Source of the DNA: an uncultured Bacteroides sp.
GTDB taxonomy: Bacteria; Bacteroidota; Bacteroidia; Bacteroidales; Bacteroidaceae
Reading direction: 5' to 3'
Length of the DNA stretch: 32,258 nucleotides
Assembly (NCBI GenBank): GCA_900553185.1
Contig: USCT01000023.1
Coordinates: 1 to 32,258, forward strand
Numbering within the stretch: the stretch's first letter is position 1; each line of letters begins with the position of its first letter. Shown one piece after another: positions 9,459 through 17,961 of this stretch. The notes beneath the pieces were generated by a model. It saw nothing but the letters and a program-made list of their open reading frames with translations, was not told the DNA's origin and ran no database searches. A program made the translations under genes and the position numbers.

Positions 9459-10562
9459 ATGCAAACAAGGAAAAAATTACTAAATTTGCTATGGGTGCTA
9501 TGCTGGTGGATCATATTGCCGGGATGTAGCCAGGGCAAAGAAGGCCCCATCGACGAGTCTGCCAGTATACAGGTTACCCCTACGCAGCTGACCATCTCCT
9601 GCGAAAGTACGGTTTCTATCCTGACGGTAAAGTCCGTACAAGACTGGACCGCTTACAGTGATGACAACTGGATAAACTGTAACGTAAGGATGAATGACGG
9701 ACTGGTAGAAATATCCGCCACCGAAAATACAGACTACCACCCCCGCGAGGGGCTGGTAGTGATAAAATCGGGAAGCACACGGATTACTGTAACCATCACC
9801 CAGGAAGCAAGGCCGGAAATGACAGATCCCGACATCATTACTCCGGAAGGATACAGACTGGTATGGAACGACGAGTTCAATACGGAAAATGAACCTGACC
9901 TGTCAGACTGGTATTATGAAACAGGTGGAAACGGCTGGGGAAACAACGAACTGCAGACGTACGTAGCCGGCAGCAAAGACAACGAACAACTGGCCGCCAT
10001 AGAAAATGGAATTCTGACACTCACCGCACAAAAAATAGCAGGGACCGTATATTCCATCCGGATAAATACCCGTGAAAGCTGGAAATACGGATATTTTGAA
10101 GCACGCATGCGTCTGCCCGAAGGAAAAGGTACCTGGCCAGCCTTCTGGATGTTACCCCAGGAATTCACCAGCTGGCCGGACGACGGAGAAATAGACATCA
10201 TGGAAGAAGTTGGGTATGATCCCAATGTCATAGTGTCTACCATTCACTGCAAAGCCTACAACCACAGTATCGGTACTCAAAAGACCGACAACCTTCTGGT
10301 GCCTACGTCGCAAACGGAGTTTCATGTATATGCACTGGAATGGACAGAGGATTTTATCCGTACCTACGTCGACGGACAGGAAATCTTTTATTTTGCCAAC
10401 GATAAAGCCGGGAACAAAGAGACATGGCCGTTTGATGTTCCTTTTTACCTGAAGCTCAACCTGGCCTGGGGAGGAAACTGGGGAGGTGCCCAGGGAATAG
10501 ACGAATCCGTCCTGCCGGCCCGTTATGAAATAGACTATGTACGGGTATTCCAGAAGAAATGA
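9459..10562 (+). CDS. GH16-family endo-beta-glucanase lipoprotein with BACON domain
   Basis: This 367-residue enzyme is predicted to cut beta-1,3- or mixed beta-1,3/1,4-glucan internally. The SPII signal has lipobox LPGC (Cys23), so it is probably surface-anchored. A BACON domain covers about 36-116 (IQVTPTQLTISCES through RITVTITQEA). The GH16 catalytic domain runs from about 128 to the end (YRLVWNDEFN, WGNNELQTYV, YGYFEARMRLP, GTWPAFWMLP). The active-site motif EIDIME supplies nucleophile Glu244, Asp246 and acid/base Glu249; the extra residue in ExDxxE is typical of laminarinase/lichenase-type GH16 enzymes. Its neighbours are the binding protein (2 bp upstream) and GH3 (55 bp downstream). 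Exact linkage preference cannot be read from sequence. Confidence 0.92.
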   Translation: MQTRKKLLNLLWVLCWWIILPGCSQGKEGPIDESASIQVTPTQLTISCESTVSILTVKSVQDWTAYSDDNWINCNVRMNDGLVEISATENTDYHPREGLVVIKSGSTRITVTITQEARPEMTDPDIITPEGYRLVWNDEFNTENEPDLSDWYYETGGNGWGNNELQTYVAGSKDNEQLAAIENGILTLTAQKIAGTVYSIRINTRESWKYGYFEARMRLPEGKGTWPAFWMLPQEFTSWPDDGEIDIMEEVGYDPNVIVSTIHCKAYNHSIGTQKTDNLLVPTSQTEFHVYALEWTEDFIRTYVDGQEIFYFANDKAGNKETWPFDVPFYLKLNLAWGGNWGGAQGIDESVLPARYEIDYVRVFQKK

Positions 10563-10617
10563 CCAGAACGATACTCCATGTTTTCTGAACCTAAACTTAT
10601 AACCAACAAACAATATC

Positions 10618-12870
10618 ATGAAAACTATGAAATTTATTTCGACAACCTTCGCGGTACTTCTGTTAGGAATGGCTTCCTGCGTACAGAAACCCGAAAATCC
10701 GGAAGCAGCCATCGAACAAAAAGTAGATGCCTTGTTGTCACAAATGACGCTGGAAGAGAAAATAGGACAGATGAACCAGATTTCCTCTTATGGCAACATC
10801 GAAGACATGACCGAACTCATCAAGAAAGGAGAAATCGGTTCGATTCTGAACGAAGTCGATCCGGGACGAATCAATGCCCTGCAACGTGTAGCCGTCAAGG
10901 AATCCCGACTGGGAATTCCGCTGCTGATGGCCCGCGATGTCATACATGGATTCAAGACCATCTTCCCGATTCCACTGGGACAAGCCGCTTCGTTCGACCC
11001 TCAGGTAGCCGAGGACGGAGCACGGGTAGCAGCCATCGAGGCCTCATCCGTAGGCATACGCTGGACCTTTTCTCCCATGATAGACGTGGCACGTGACCCA
11101 CGCTGGGGACGTATAGCCGAAGGATGTGGAGAAGATACTTACCTGACTTCCGTCATGGGAGCAGCCATGGTAAAAGGGTATCAGGGAGATTCCCTGAATG
11201 ATCCAACCGCCATTGCAGCCTGTCCGAAGCACTTCGTAGGCTACGGTGCCGCCGAAGGAGGACGTGACTATAACTCCACCTTTATCCCCGAACGTCGGTT
11301 ACGCAATGTCTACCTGCCTCCTTTCGAAGCGGCAGCCAAAGCCGGGGCCGCTACGTTTATGACTTCATTCAACGATAACGACGGTATACCATCTACCGGA
11401 AATACATTCATACTCCGCAACGTCCTGCGCGAAGAATGGGGATTCGACGGAATTGTGGTGACCGACTGGGCTTCTGCCGCCGAAATGATGAATCATGGAT
11501 TCGCCGCCGACGAAAAAGAAGTAGCCATGAAAGCTGTCAATGCCGGTGTAGACATGGAAATGGTCAGCTATACCTTCGTCAAGGAATTACCCAGACTCGT
11601 CAAAGAAGGCAAAGTACAGGAAGCAACGATAGACAATGCCGTACGGAATATTCTACGCATCAAATACCGCTTAGGACTGTTCGACCAGCCGTATGTAGAC
11701 GAAAACAAACAGGTAATGTATGCCCAGGCTCATCTGGATGCCGCCAGACGTGCAGCCGTAGAATCGGCCATTCTGCTGAAAAACGAAAAGCAAGTCTTGC
11801 CGCTGGGAAATGCCATCAAGACCGTTGCTGTCATTGGACCGATGGCCGACGCTCCGTATGAACAAATGGGCACCTGGGTATTCGATGGAGAAAAAAGTCA
11901 TACCGTTACGCCGCTTGCCGCTATCCGCAAGCAGTTCGGCGACAAGCTACAGATACTGTACGAACCGGGATTGAGCTACAGCCGCGACCGGAATACCAGT
12001 GACATCGCCAAAGCGGTTTCTGCCGCTTCACGTGCCGACGTAATCCTGGCATTCGTAGGCGAAGAGGCCATTCTATCCGGCGAAGCACACTGTCTGGCAG
12101 ACCTGAATCTGCAAGGAGCACAGTCTGAACTGATTGAAGCTGTCGCTAAAACCGGGAAACCTCTGGTTACCGTTGTCATGGCAGGCCGTCCGTTGACCAT
12201 CGGTAAAGAAACAGAACTCTCCGATGCCGTTCTCTATATGTTCCATCCGGGTACCATGGGAGGACCGGCACTGACCGACCTGTTGTGGGGCAAGGCTGTT
12301 CCTAGCGGAAAGACACCGGTTACCTTCCCCAAGATGGTAGGACAGATACCGGTTTATTATGCTCATAACAATACCGGGCGCCCGGCTACCAAAAAGGAAA
12401 CCTTGCTGGATGATATTCAGGTAGAAGCCGGACAGACCTCACTGGGATGCACTTCCTTCTACATGGATGCCGGATTCGATCCGTTGTTTCCATTCGGCTA
12501 CGGCCTGTCTTATACGACTTTCGCCTACTCCAACATCAGGCTTTCAGCCACAGAACTGAAAAAAGACGACGTACTGACAGTGACATTCGACCTAGAAAAT
12601 ACCGGAAATTACGAGGGAACAGAAATCGCGCAACTTTACGTGCAAGACAAGGTAGGCTCTGTGACTCGTCCGGTCAAAGAACTGAAACGTTTTTCACGCA
12701 TCACCCTAAAACCGGGAGAAAAGAAAAACGTATCGTTCGAACTGCCTGTAAGCGAACTTGCCTTCTGGAACATCGACATGAAGCATGTAGTAGAAGCCGG
12801 TGATTTCAACCTGTGGGTTGCTCCCGACAGCCAAAGCGGAAGCCCGATAAGCTTCAAGGTTACGGACTGA
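10618..12870 (+). CDS. GH3-family beta-glucosidase (BglX-like)
   Basis: This 750-residue exo-acting glycosidase probably releases glucose from beta-gluco-oligosaccharides imported by SusCD. An N-terminal signal with MASC suggests a lipidated Cys21, placing it in the periplasm or on a membrane. The GH3 N-domain covers about 35-370 (TLEEKIGQM, RDVIHGFKTIFPIPLG, WTFSPMIDVARDPRWGR, KHF at 204-206). The catalytic nucleophile is Asp283 in GIVVTDW. The C-domain covers about 390-620, and a fibronectin-III-like domain is at about 660-745 (VTFDLENTGNYEGTEIAQLY). The overall layout matches E. coli BglX. The start at 10618 is preferred because it begins the signal sequence. It is the last gene of the operon, before the terminator at 12891. 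Confidence 0.93.
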   Translation: MKTMKFISTTFAVLLLGMASCVQKPENPEAAIEQKVDALLSQMTLEEKIGQMNQISSYGNIEDMTELIKKGEIGSILNEVDPGRINALQRVAVKESRLGIPLLMARDVIHGFKTIFPIPLGQAASFDPQVAEDGARVAAIEASSVGIRWTFSPMIDVARDPRWGRIAEGCGEDTYLTSVMGAAMVKGYQGDSLNDPTAIAACPKHFVGYGAAEGGRDYNSTFIPERRLRNVYLPPFEAAAKAGAATFMTSFNDNDGIPSTGNTFILRNVLREEWGFDGIVVTDWASAAEMMNHGFAADEKEVAMKAVNAGVDMEMVSYTFVKELPRLVKEGKVQEATIDNAVRNILRIKYRLGLFDQPYVDENKQVMYAQAHLDAARRAAVESAILLKNEKQVLPLGNAIKTVAVIGPMADAPYEQMGTWVFDGEKSHTVTPLAAIRKQFGDKLQILYEPGLSYSRDRNTSDIAKAVSAASRADVILAFVGEEAILSGEAHCLADLNLQGAQSELIEAVAKTGKPLVTVVMAGRPLTIGKETELSDAVLYMFHPGTMGGPALTDLLWGKAVPSGKTPVTFPKMVGQIPVYYAHNNTGRPATKKETLLDDIQVEAGQTSLGCTSFYMDAGFDPLFPFGYGLSYTTFAYSNIRLSATELKKDDVLTVTFDLENTGNYEGTEIAQLYVQDKVGSVTRPVKELKRFSRITLKPGEKKNVSFELPVSELAFWNIDMKHVVEAGDFNLWVAPDSQSGSPISFKVTD

Positions 12871-12890
12871 CCGACACTATCAGTGAATTA

Positions 12891-12935
12891 AAAAATCCGT
12901 TCTGCAAGAAAAACTCCTGTAGAACGGATTTTTTA
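12891..12935 (+). terminator. Rho-independent terminator of the beta-glucan PUL
   Basis: A 13-bp perfect stem (12891-12903 with 12921-12933) contains ATCCGTTCT paired with AGAACGGAT and is flanked by an A run and a T run. It starts 20 bp after the GH3 stop. The A/T-run symmetry would also let it act on the other strand, but no convergent gene is near. Confidence 0.9.
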
Positions 12936-13215
12936 TTCTCCGCTTATATGATACGTCCAGTTTCTTCATAAAAAAGAGCCGGTAACGACTTCCGTCCTTC
13001 TACCAATAGATAAAATTCATCCGAAATATGAATATTGATCCCATCTGCCACCTTAAATCAAAATGAAACAGATATTTCCAAGTTTCTGATAACAAAATTT
13101 TAGAAGATTATCCTATCTTTGTAACTATTAGAAACCTGAAAGCCTTTGCTGATTCTAAAAAGAAAACAAAAGCAGATTCAAACTTTCCCAATTATAACCA
13201 ATAAACAACTGATCT
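12936..13215 (+). promoter_or_regulatory. Antiporter leader region with candidate -7 element at 13114-13121
   Basis: This 280-bp gene-free stretch lies between the PUL terminator and the antiporter. TATCTTTG at 13114-13121 matches TAnnTTTG and would give a 5' leader of about 88 nt. No clear -33 element is seen. Nothing else recognisable (no riboswitch core, small ORF or repeat) is visible in it. Confidence 0.5.
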
Positions 13216-15351
13216 ATGGAAGAAACAACGCTTCTCACCCCGTTACTGCTGACCATTGCCGGTCTGACAGTAGGAGCTATTTTTAAGTCCCTGTTTCAGC
13301 GGACACGCATTCCTTATACAGTCGGACTGTTTGCCATCGGACTGGCAGCCGGAATACTGAACCGTACCGGTGTATTTCAGGCCATGCCTCAGGTAAGCCA
13401 TGCACTCGACAGTGTAGCCAACATCAATCCGGACCTGATACTTTATATCTTTCTACCTATCCTGATTTTCGATGCCGCTTATGAACTCAACCTGCATATT
13501 TTCAAGAAAACACTGACCAACGCTACCTTGCTGGCAGGACCGGGACTGATTATCTGCATGATACTGACTGCCGCCCTGCTGATTGCCATCAGCCTGCTGG
13601 TACCGGGATATGAGAAATGGACCTGGGCTTCGGCCTTGATGTTCGGAGCGCTGATCAGCGCAACCGACCCGGTAGCCGTGGTAGCCTTGCTTCACGAACT
13701 GAAAACCAGCAAACGTTTCTCCACACTGGTAGATGCCGAATCACTGCTCAACGACGGGACCGGTATCGTCTGCTTCATGCTTTTCTATGGGATTACCGTC
13801 TGGGGACGAAGCGACGATCTCACTCCTATCCTCGAATTCTGTCAGGTAGTAGCAGGAGGTGCCATTCTGGGCTTCGTCGCTGCCCGTCTTGTCATCTGGT
13901 TTATTACCCGGGTTAATTCAGAAGATATGATACAAAACAGTGTCATCATACTTTCTGCCTACCTGGTATTCATCCTCTCACAATATTACCTGGGAATATC
14001 AGGAGTCATCGCCCTCGTCGCTTTTGGCCTGACCGTCGCATACGTAGGCAAACCCAGGCTCAAGCCACAAGTAAATACCTTTATGGGAAGCTTCTGGGAA
14101 CTGCTTACTTATATAGCCAATACACTGATATTTATCATCGTGGGCGTAGTAATTGCCGAAAAGGTAGACTTTTCCTGGTCACACTTCGGCATATTGCTGC
14201 TCGTTTATGTATTCCTGAATATTTTCCGATACATCACCATCATGATCCTTTATCCCATCATGAAACGCTCGGGCTACGGACTGAATAAAAAAGAATCCAT
14301 TATTCTTACCTGGGGCGGACTGCGCGGCGCTCTTGGAATGACTCTGGCGCTGATGGTTTCATACACGCCTGCCATTCCGGAAGAAATACGGAGTCAGGTA
14401 CTGTTCTTTACGGCAGGCACCGTAACGCTTACCTTGTGTGTCAATGCCACCACCATGCGATGGCTGCTTAACAAACTGGGACTGATCTATATACCTACCG
14501 CCCGTACCATGATGGAAAACAAGATTCAGAACCTGTTGCACGAAAATGCAGAAAAATATTTCGAACGGCTGAAAACACGAGAAGCGCTCAATGGTGCCAA
14601 CTGGGAGAAAGTAAGCCAGTTTATCACTACCCGCCCCAACATTCAGGAAGACAACATGGTCAATGATGTAATCAACGAAATCAGACTCCGCATAATGGAC
14701 AAGGAAAAAATGTTTCTGCGCCAGATATATGATGAAGGTATTATCGCCAAGACCTCCTTTATGCTGCTAAGTAATTCGCTGGATGAGCTCTACGATCATG
14801 ACGGTAAAAGTCAGCTTGATAACCGGAAATCCATCTTCAACTTCTGTAACCGTACCTTCATCCTTGACGGCATGCAGAAAATTCCTAAAATCGGCTCCTG
14901 GATAAGCTTCTACTTCAAGGAACGTATCGGAATCGTCTACGACCTGGGAAGAGGATTTATCATCTTGCAAAGAGAAGATATAAAACTGCTGGACGAACTG
15001 GAAAGCTCAAAAATGCTGAATGATGAACAAAAGGTCGTACTGAAAACATTAAAAGAAGAAATCCAACACAACCTGAACAGCATGGACGAGATATTGAACA
15101 AACTGGCCAAAGACTTCCCCAAGGCCTACCACCATGCCTTGACTCAAAAAGCCATACGTATGTTGCTCTGTAACGAGCGCCGAAACATTGGCCAACTACA
15201 ATCCGACGGAATGCTGTCCGACAAAGATGCCGAACAACTGTACAAGCACGTAGACGAACGAAGTGATAAGCTCAACTCGCTAAGTCATACCATACCGGCC
15301 TCATTCATACGCTGGATATTATTTAGAAAAGGTAAACATACAGCATCCTAA
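13216..15351 (+). CDS. CPA1-family Na+/H+ antiporter (NhaP-type) with long cytoplasmic tail
   Basis: This 711-residue inner-membrane protein is predicted to exchange Na+ (or K+) for protons. About 12 hydrophobic segments cover 1-420. The family's ion-binding motifs are present: FGALISATDPVAVVALL with ATDP at 149-152, and ESLLNDGTG with Asn-Asp at 179-180. An Arg-containing helix WGGLRGALGMTLAL follows later. After about residue 430 comes a hydrophilic, mostly helical tail of about 280 residues with no domain I can name; comparable tails in CPA1 exchangers are regulatory. It is a stand-alone gene with its own leader and is not functionally tied to the neighbouring SusCD loci. Confidence 0.88.
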   Translation: MEETTLLTPLLLTIAGLTVGAIFKSLFQRTRIPYTVGLFAIGLAAGILNRTGVFQAMPQVSHALDSVANINPDLILYIFLPILIFDAAYELNLHIFKKTLTNATLLAGPGLIICMILTAALLIAISLLVPGYEKWTWASALMFGALISATDPVAVVALLHELKTSKRFSTLVDAESLLNDGTGIVCFMLFYGITVWGRSDDLTPILEFCQVVAGGAILGFVAARLVIWFITRVNSEDMIQNSVIILSAYLVFILSQYYLGISGVIALVAFGLTVAYVGKPRLKPQVNTFMGSFWELLTYIANTLIFIIVGVVIAEKVDFSWSHFGILLLVYVFLNIFRYITIMILYPIMKRSGYGLNKKESIILTWGGLRGALGMTLALMVSYTPAIPEEIRSQVLFFTAGTVTLTLCVNATTMRWLLNKLGLIYIPTARTMMENKIQNLLHENAEKYFERLKTREALNGANWEKVSQFITTRPNIQEDNMVNDVINEIRLRIMDKEKMFLRQIYDEGIIAKTSFMLLSNSLDELYDHDGKSQLDNRKSIFNFCNRTFILDGMQKIPKIGSWISFYFKERIGIVYDLGRGFIILQREDIKLLDELESSKMLNDEQKVVLKTLKEEIQHNLNSMDEILNKLAKDFPKAYHHALTQKAIRMLLCNERRNIGQLQSDGMLSDKDAEQLYKHVDERSDKLNSLSHTIPASFIRWILFRKGKHTAS

Positions 15352-15421
15352 CAGGAAGGAAATCTTCTCTTTCCGGATGCATCTGAGGGCTGGCAGGAAT
15401 TCTCACGTGATTTCCTTCCTG
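15352..15421. repeat. 13-bp inverted repeat just after the antiporter stop
   Basis: CAGGAAGGAAATC (15352-15364) and its exact complement GATTTCCTTCCTG (15409-15421) are separated by 44 nt. It begins one base after the antiporter stop codon. There is no following T run, so it is at best a weak terminator or an mRNA 3'-end stabiliser. Confidence 0.4.
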
Positions 15422-15516
15422 CCCTTTGGCTTATACATACGTCCATAAGGCCATAGAATACATGAGGCCAACGTATGTCCACAAAATATTGGATAGTCAA
15501 TCAATTTGCCTTGCCA

Positions 15517-15562
15517 TCTAACAAAAACAAACAGTTCAGCAAGAATAGTCTTGCTGAACTGT
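15517..15562 (-). terminator. Rho-independent terminator of the minus-strand SusCD arm
   Basis: A 13-bp perfect stem (ACAGTTCAGCAAG at 15531-15543 with 15550-15562, loop AATAGT) is followed on the minus strand by a T-rich tract (complement of 15518-15530). It lies 52 bp beyond the stop of the last gene of the arm at 15615. Confidence 0.85.
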
Positions 15563-15614
15563 GATAATTGTCCAATAACTACTGTTACTGTTATTTAGAG
15601 TTAGTCGATTCTAC

Positions 15615-16385
15615 TTATTCAGCCGGCAATGTGATGATTTCTTTTGCTGTACCAAAACTTCCAGCACTAACCGTAAACTCTAAAGTAACCGTGATAACCC
15701 CATTTTCCAAGGTACCACTTCCTGCCACATAGGCAGTTCCGTATCCGCTAATATCAGATGCAATAGCTTGTTTGTCTACAGTAACAGTTTTACCATCATC
15801 TCCAATCTTGAAAACTACATCATATCCATCTTCATACAGACTGATGGCTTTATACCAGTTAATATCATCAGCTTTTTGAATCTCGGCTTCGCCTTCAGCT
15901 CCAAAGAATTCAGATACTAACTTACCTGTTCCAAGAGTTGAATATGTATAATCTCTATATACGGAAATAGTTTTTGTAGTGATGGCATCTTCAAAAGAAG
16001 AAGCAGCTGAAGGATCCAGTGATATTGTAACAGAATATGTAACACCTGATTTAATATCTCCGACTGTGACATGTAACATTTTTCTGTATTCACCCGCTTC
16101 AAATGTAATAGTAGAAGGAACATTTATTTCAGCAGGTAAAGGAGATCCGTCAGACAATGTAGCAGTTAACGAAATTGTTGCAGCTTCAGCCGAATTTGCC
16201 CGTGTTACTTCTACATCAAAGCCTTCATAACCATTTGCCGGAAATGAAACAGATTGAGCACCAAATGAAAAGGCCGCTCCCATTGTTGTTTCTTGGAATA
16301 CTTCTTTCATATTGTCTGTGTCACAAGAAGCAAATAATACTGCCATCGCAACACCTATTCCGTAAATATATCCTTTTATTTTCAT
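15615..16385 (-). CDS. SusE-position lipoprotein of the ON shufflon arm
   Basis: This 256-residue lipoprotein of unknown exact function has an SPII signal with lipobox FASC (Cys21). The mature part is beta-rich. An N-terminal section at about 40-145 resembles Calx-beta or Ig-like modules found in PUL lipoproteins (VSFPANGYEGFDVEVTR, ITFEAGEYRKMLHVTVGD, GVTYSVTISL). A second beta domain follows at about 150-256. It starts 18 bp after the susD stop and is the last gene before the terminator. Position suggests a surface ligand-binding accessory of this SusCD pair. The alternative arm has no counterpart. The family label is tentative. Confidence 0.65.
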   Translation of the reverse strand: MKIKGYIYGIGVAMAVLFASCDTDNMKEVFQETTMGAAFSFGAQSVSFPANGYEGFDVEVTRANSAEAATISLTATLSDGSPLPAEINVPSTITFEAGEYRKMLHVTVGDIKSGVTYSVTISLDPSAASSFEDAITTKTISVYRDYTYSTLGTGKLVSEFFGAEGEAEIQKADDINWYKAISLYEDGYDVVFKIGDDGKTVTVDKQAIASDISGYGTAYVAGSGTLENGVITVTLEFTVSAGSFGTAKEIITLPAE

Positions 16386-16403
16386 TGTATTCTAAATTAA
16401 ATG

Positions 16404-17942
16404 TTATTTGGTATCACCTACCGGATTTTGATCTGTAACCGGATTCATATTTGCATTACCATCGAATTCACTCTGTGGAATGGTTAATACCCACATATAA
16501 CTTTCAGGATCATCAGTAGGACGATTTGTCAACAACGCAGCGGTTGGCCACCCCATAGCTGTGGTACGAATGAAACCTTGTTTTAAACGGCGAATATCGT
16601 AAATACGACCGAATTCACCCCAAAGTTCTATACGACGTTGAGTAATGATTTCTTCCAGCAATGATCCCGTTACGTCTGTAGTCAGTTTACCTAAAGCAGT
16701 ACCAGTTTTTGTACAAGTATAACCTTCAACACGCTGGCTCATTACTGCAGCAAGATCTTCCTTAGCCGCAGCTTCTTCACCCAAACGGCATTCTGCCTCA
16801 GCCGCAGTCAAGTACATTTCTTCTACACGCATCCATATATAATCTCCTGTCCAAGTCTGTGTATCAGCAAATTTAAACTTCTTCTGCATGTAACCACTAT
16901 CACCATTTCTGGCATCGGTCGGATCCCACCAGCCACGGCGAGTGTCTTTAGAATCCATTCCATCATATAGAAGTTTATTGATCACTTTATAGGCTCCACT
17001 ATTTGCATAACCACTTCCATCAGCATCCATGTGTGAGAAGAAACTTGCATACATTGTAGACTGATCCGAAATAATTTTTGCTCCCCACATCACGTTGCCT
17101 GCAGTAACATCGTTCAGTCCCATGAAATTAGCGACAGGCTGTACTTTGCAACCACTGGCATCGATAGCTGCCTTTGCTGATTCTTTGGCTGTAGTCCAGT
17201 CTTCCATTACCAATGCAATACGTGCTTTTAAACCTAAAGCTGTTGCATAATTAATGTGAGTAATATGTTTGCGAGTACTACCATCCAACAAATCGATAGC
17301 TGTATTGATATCGGACAAAATCTGATCATAAACCTGCTGAACTGTAGAACGTGGTTGTCCTTGCGTTCCAGCTACAGTAGGTTCCGTATAGATTGGACAA
17401 CATGGTTCTGATTCATGGCCTTTATATGTACGTGCAAAACTTTGTGCCAACATGAAATAAGAGTAAGCACGGATTGCATAAGCTTGTCCCATTACATAAT
17501 TAATATCAGCCTGCTCTCCAGCCATGCTTTCCTTTGCAGCTAAAATATAATTGGCATTTGAAATCCATGTATAATAAGCATTCCACAAATCGTATGAACG
17601 CCAAGAAGTAGAAGTATATCTATCTTTGACCATATATAGACAGTCGTACCAGAACCATCCACTACCTTGAGCAGCCTGAATAAAATCTTCTCCCATTACA
17701 TCTGCCATCAGATTGTATGAACTGATACCAAAGCTTTGGTGTGTGTTCCCTGCTGGTGACCAAGAAGAATACATAGAACGGTAAATACCATTCAGAGGTA
17801 CAAGAGCTGCATTAGCGTTTGCAAGCAAACCTGTTCCAGACATAGAATCAGTCGGTGCCGTCTCCAGTGAACTCTCCAAACAAGATGACAATGTAGCACA
17901 TCCTAATAAACCAACGAATATATATTTGAATGTTCTTTTCAT
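16404..17942 (-). CDS. SusD/RagB-family lipoprotein of the ON shufflon arm
   Basis: This 512-residue surface lipoprotein has lipobox LSSC (Cys21). SusD-family features include the N-terminal NANAALVPLNGIYRSMY segment, TPR-like helices (GQAYAIRAYSYFMLAQSF, VYDQILSDINTAIDLL) and the C-terminal RVEEMYLTAAEAECRLGE, TQRRIELWGEFGRIYDIRRLKQG and IPQSEFDGNANM. It is the partner of the SusC encoded 19 bp upstream and is co-transcribed with it. It is clearly diverged from the SusD of the other arm, although the domain order is shared, so the two arms probably bind different ligands. No catabolic enzymes are nearby, so the ligand is unknown. Confidence 0.93.
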   Translation of the reverse strand: MKRTFKYIFVGLLGCATLSSCLESSLETAPTDSMSGTGLLANANAALVPLNGIYRSMYSSWSPAGNTHQSFGISSYNLMADVMGEDFIQAAQGSGWFWYDCLYMVKDRYTSTSWRSYDLWNAYYTWISNANYILAAKESMAGEQADINYVMGQAYAIRAYSYFMLAQSFARTYKGHESEPCCPIYTEPTVAGTQGQPRSTVQQVYDQILSDINTAIDLLDGSTRKHITHINYATALGLKARIALVMEDWTTAKESAKAAIDASGCKVQPVANFMGLNDVTAGNVMWGAKIISDQSTMYASFFSHMDADGSGYANSGAYKVINKLLYDGMDSKDTRRGWWDPTDARNGDSGYMQKKFKFADTQTWTGDYIWMRVEEMYLTAAEAECRLGEEAAAKEDLAAVMSQRVEGYTCTKTGTALGKLTTDVTGSLLEEIITQRRIELWGEFGRIYDIRRLKQGFIRTTAMGWPTAALLTNRPTDDPESYMWVLTIPQSEFDGNANMNPVTDQNPVGDTK

Positions 17943-17961
17943 TTCTTTTCCTTTTTATTAA

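Noticed and set aside
10578..11096. Separate 172-residue gene over the GH3 start
   Set aside because: It lies in another frame over a clearly conserved GH3 coding region, has an Arg/Ser-rich composition typical of a shadow frame, and shows no domain.
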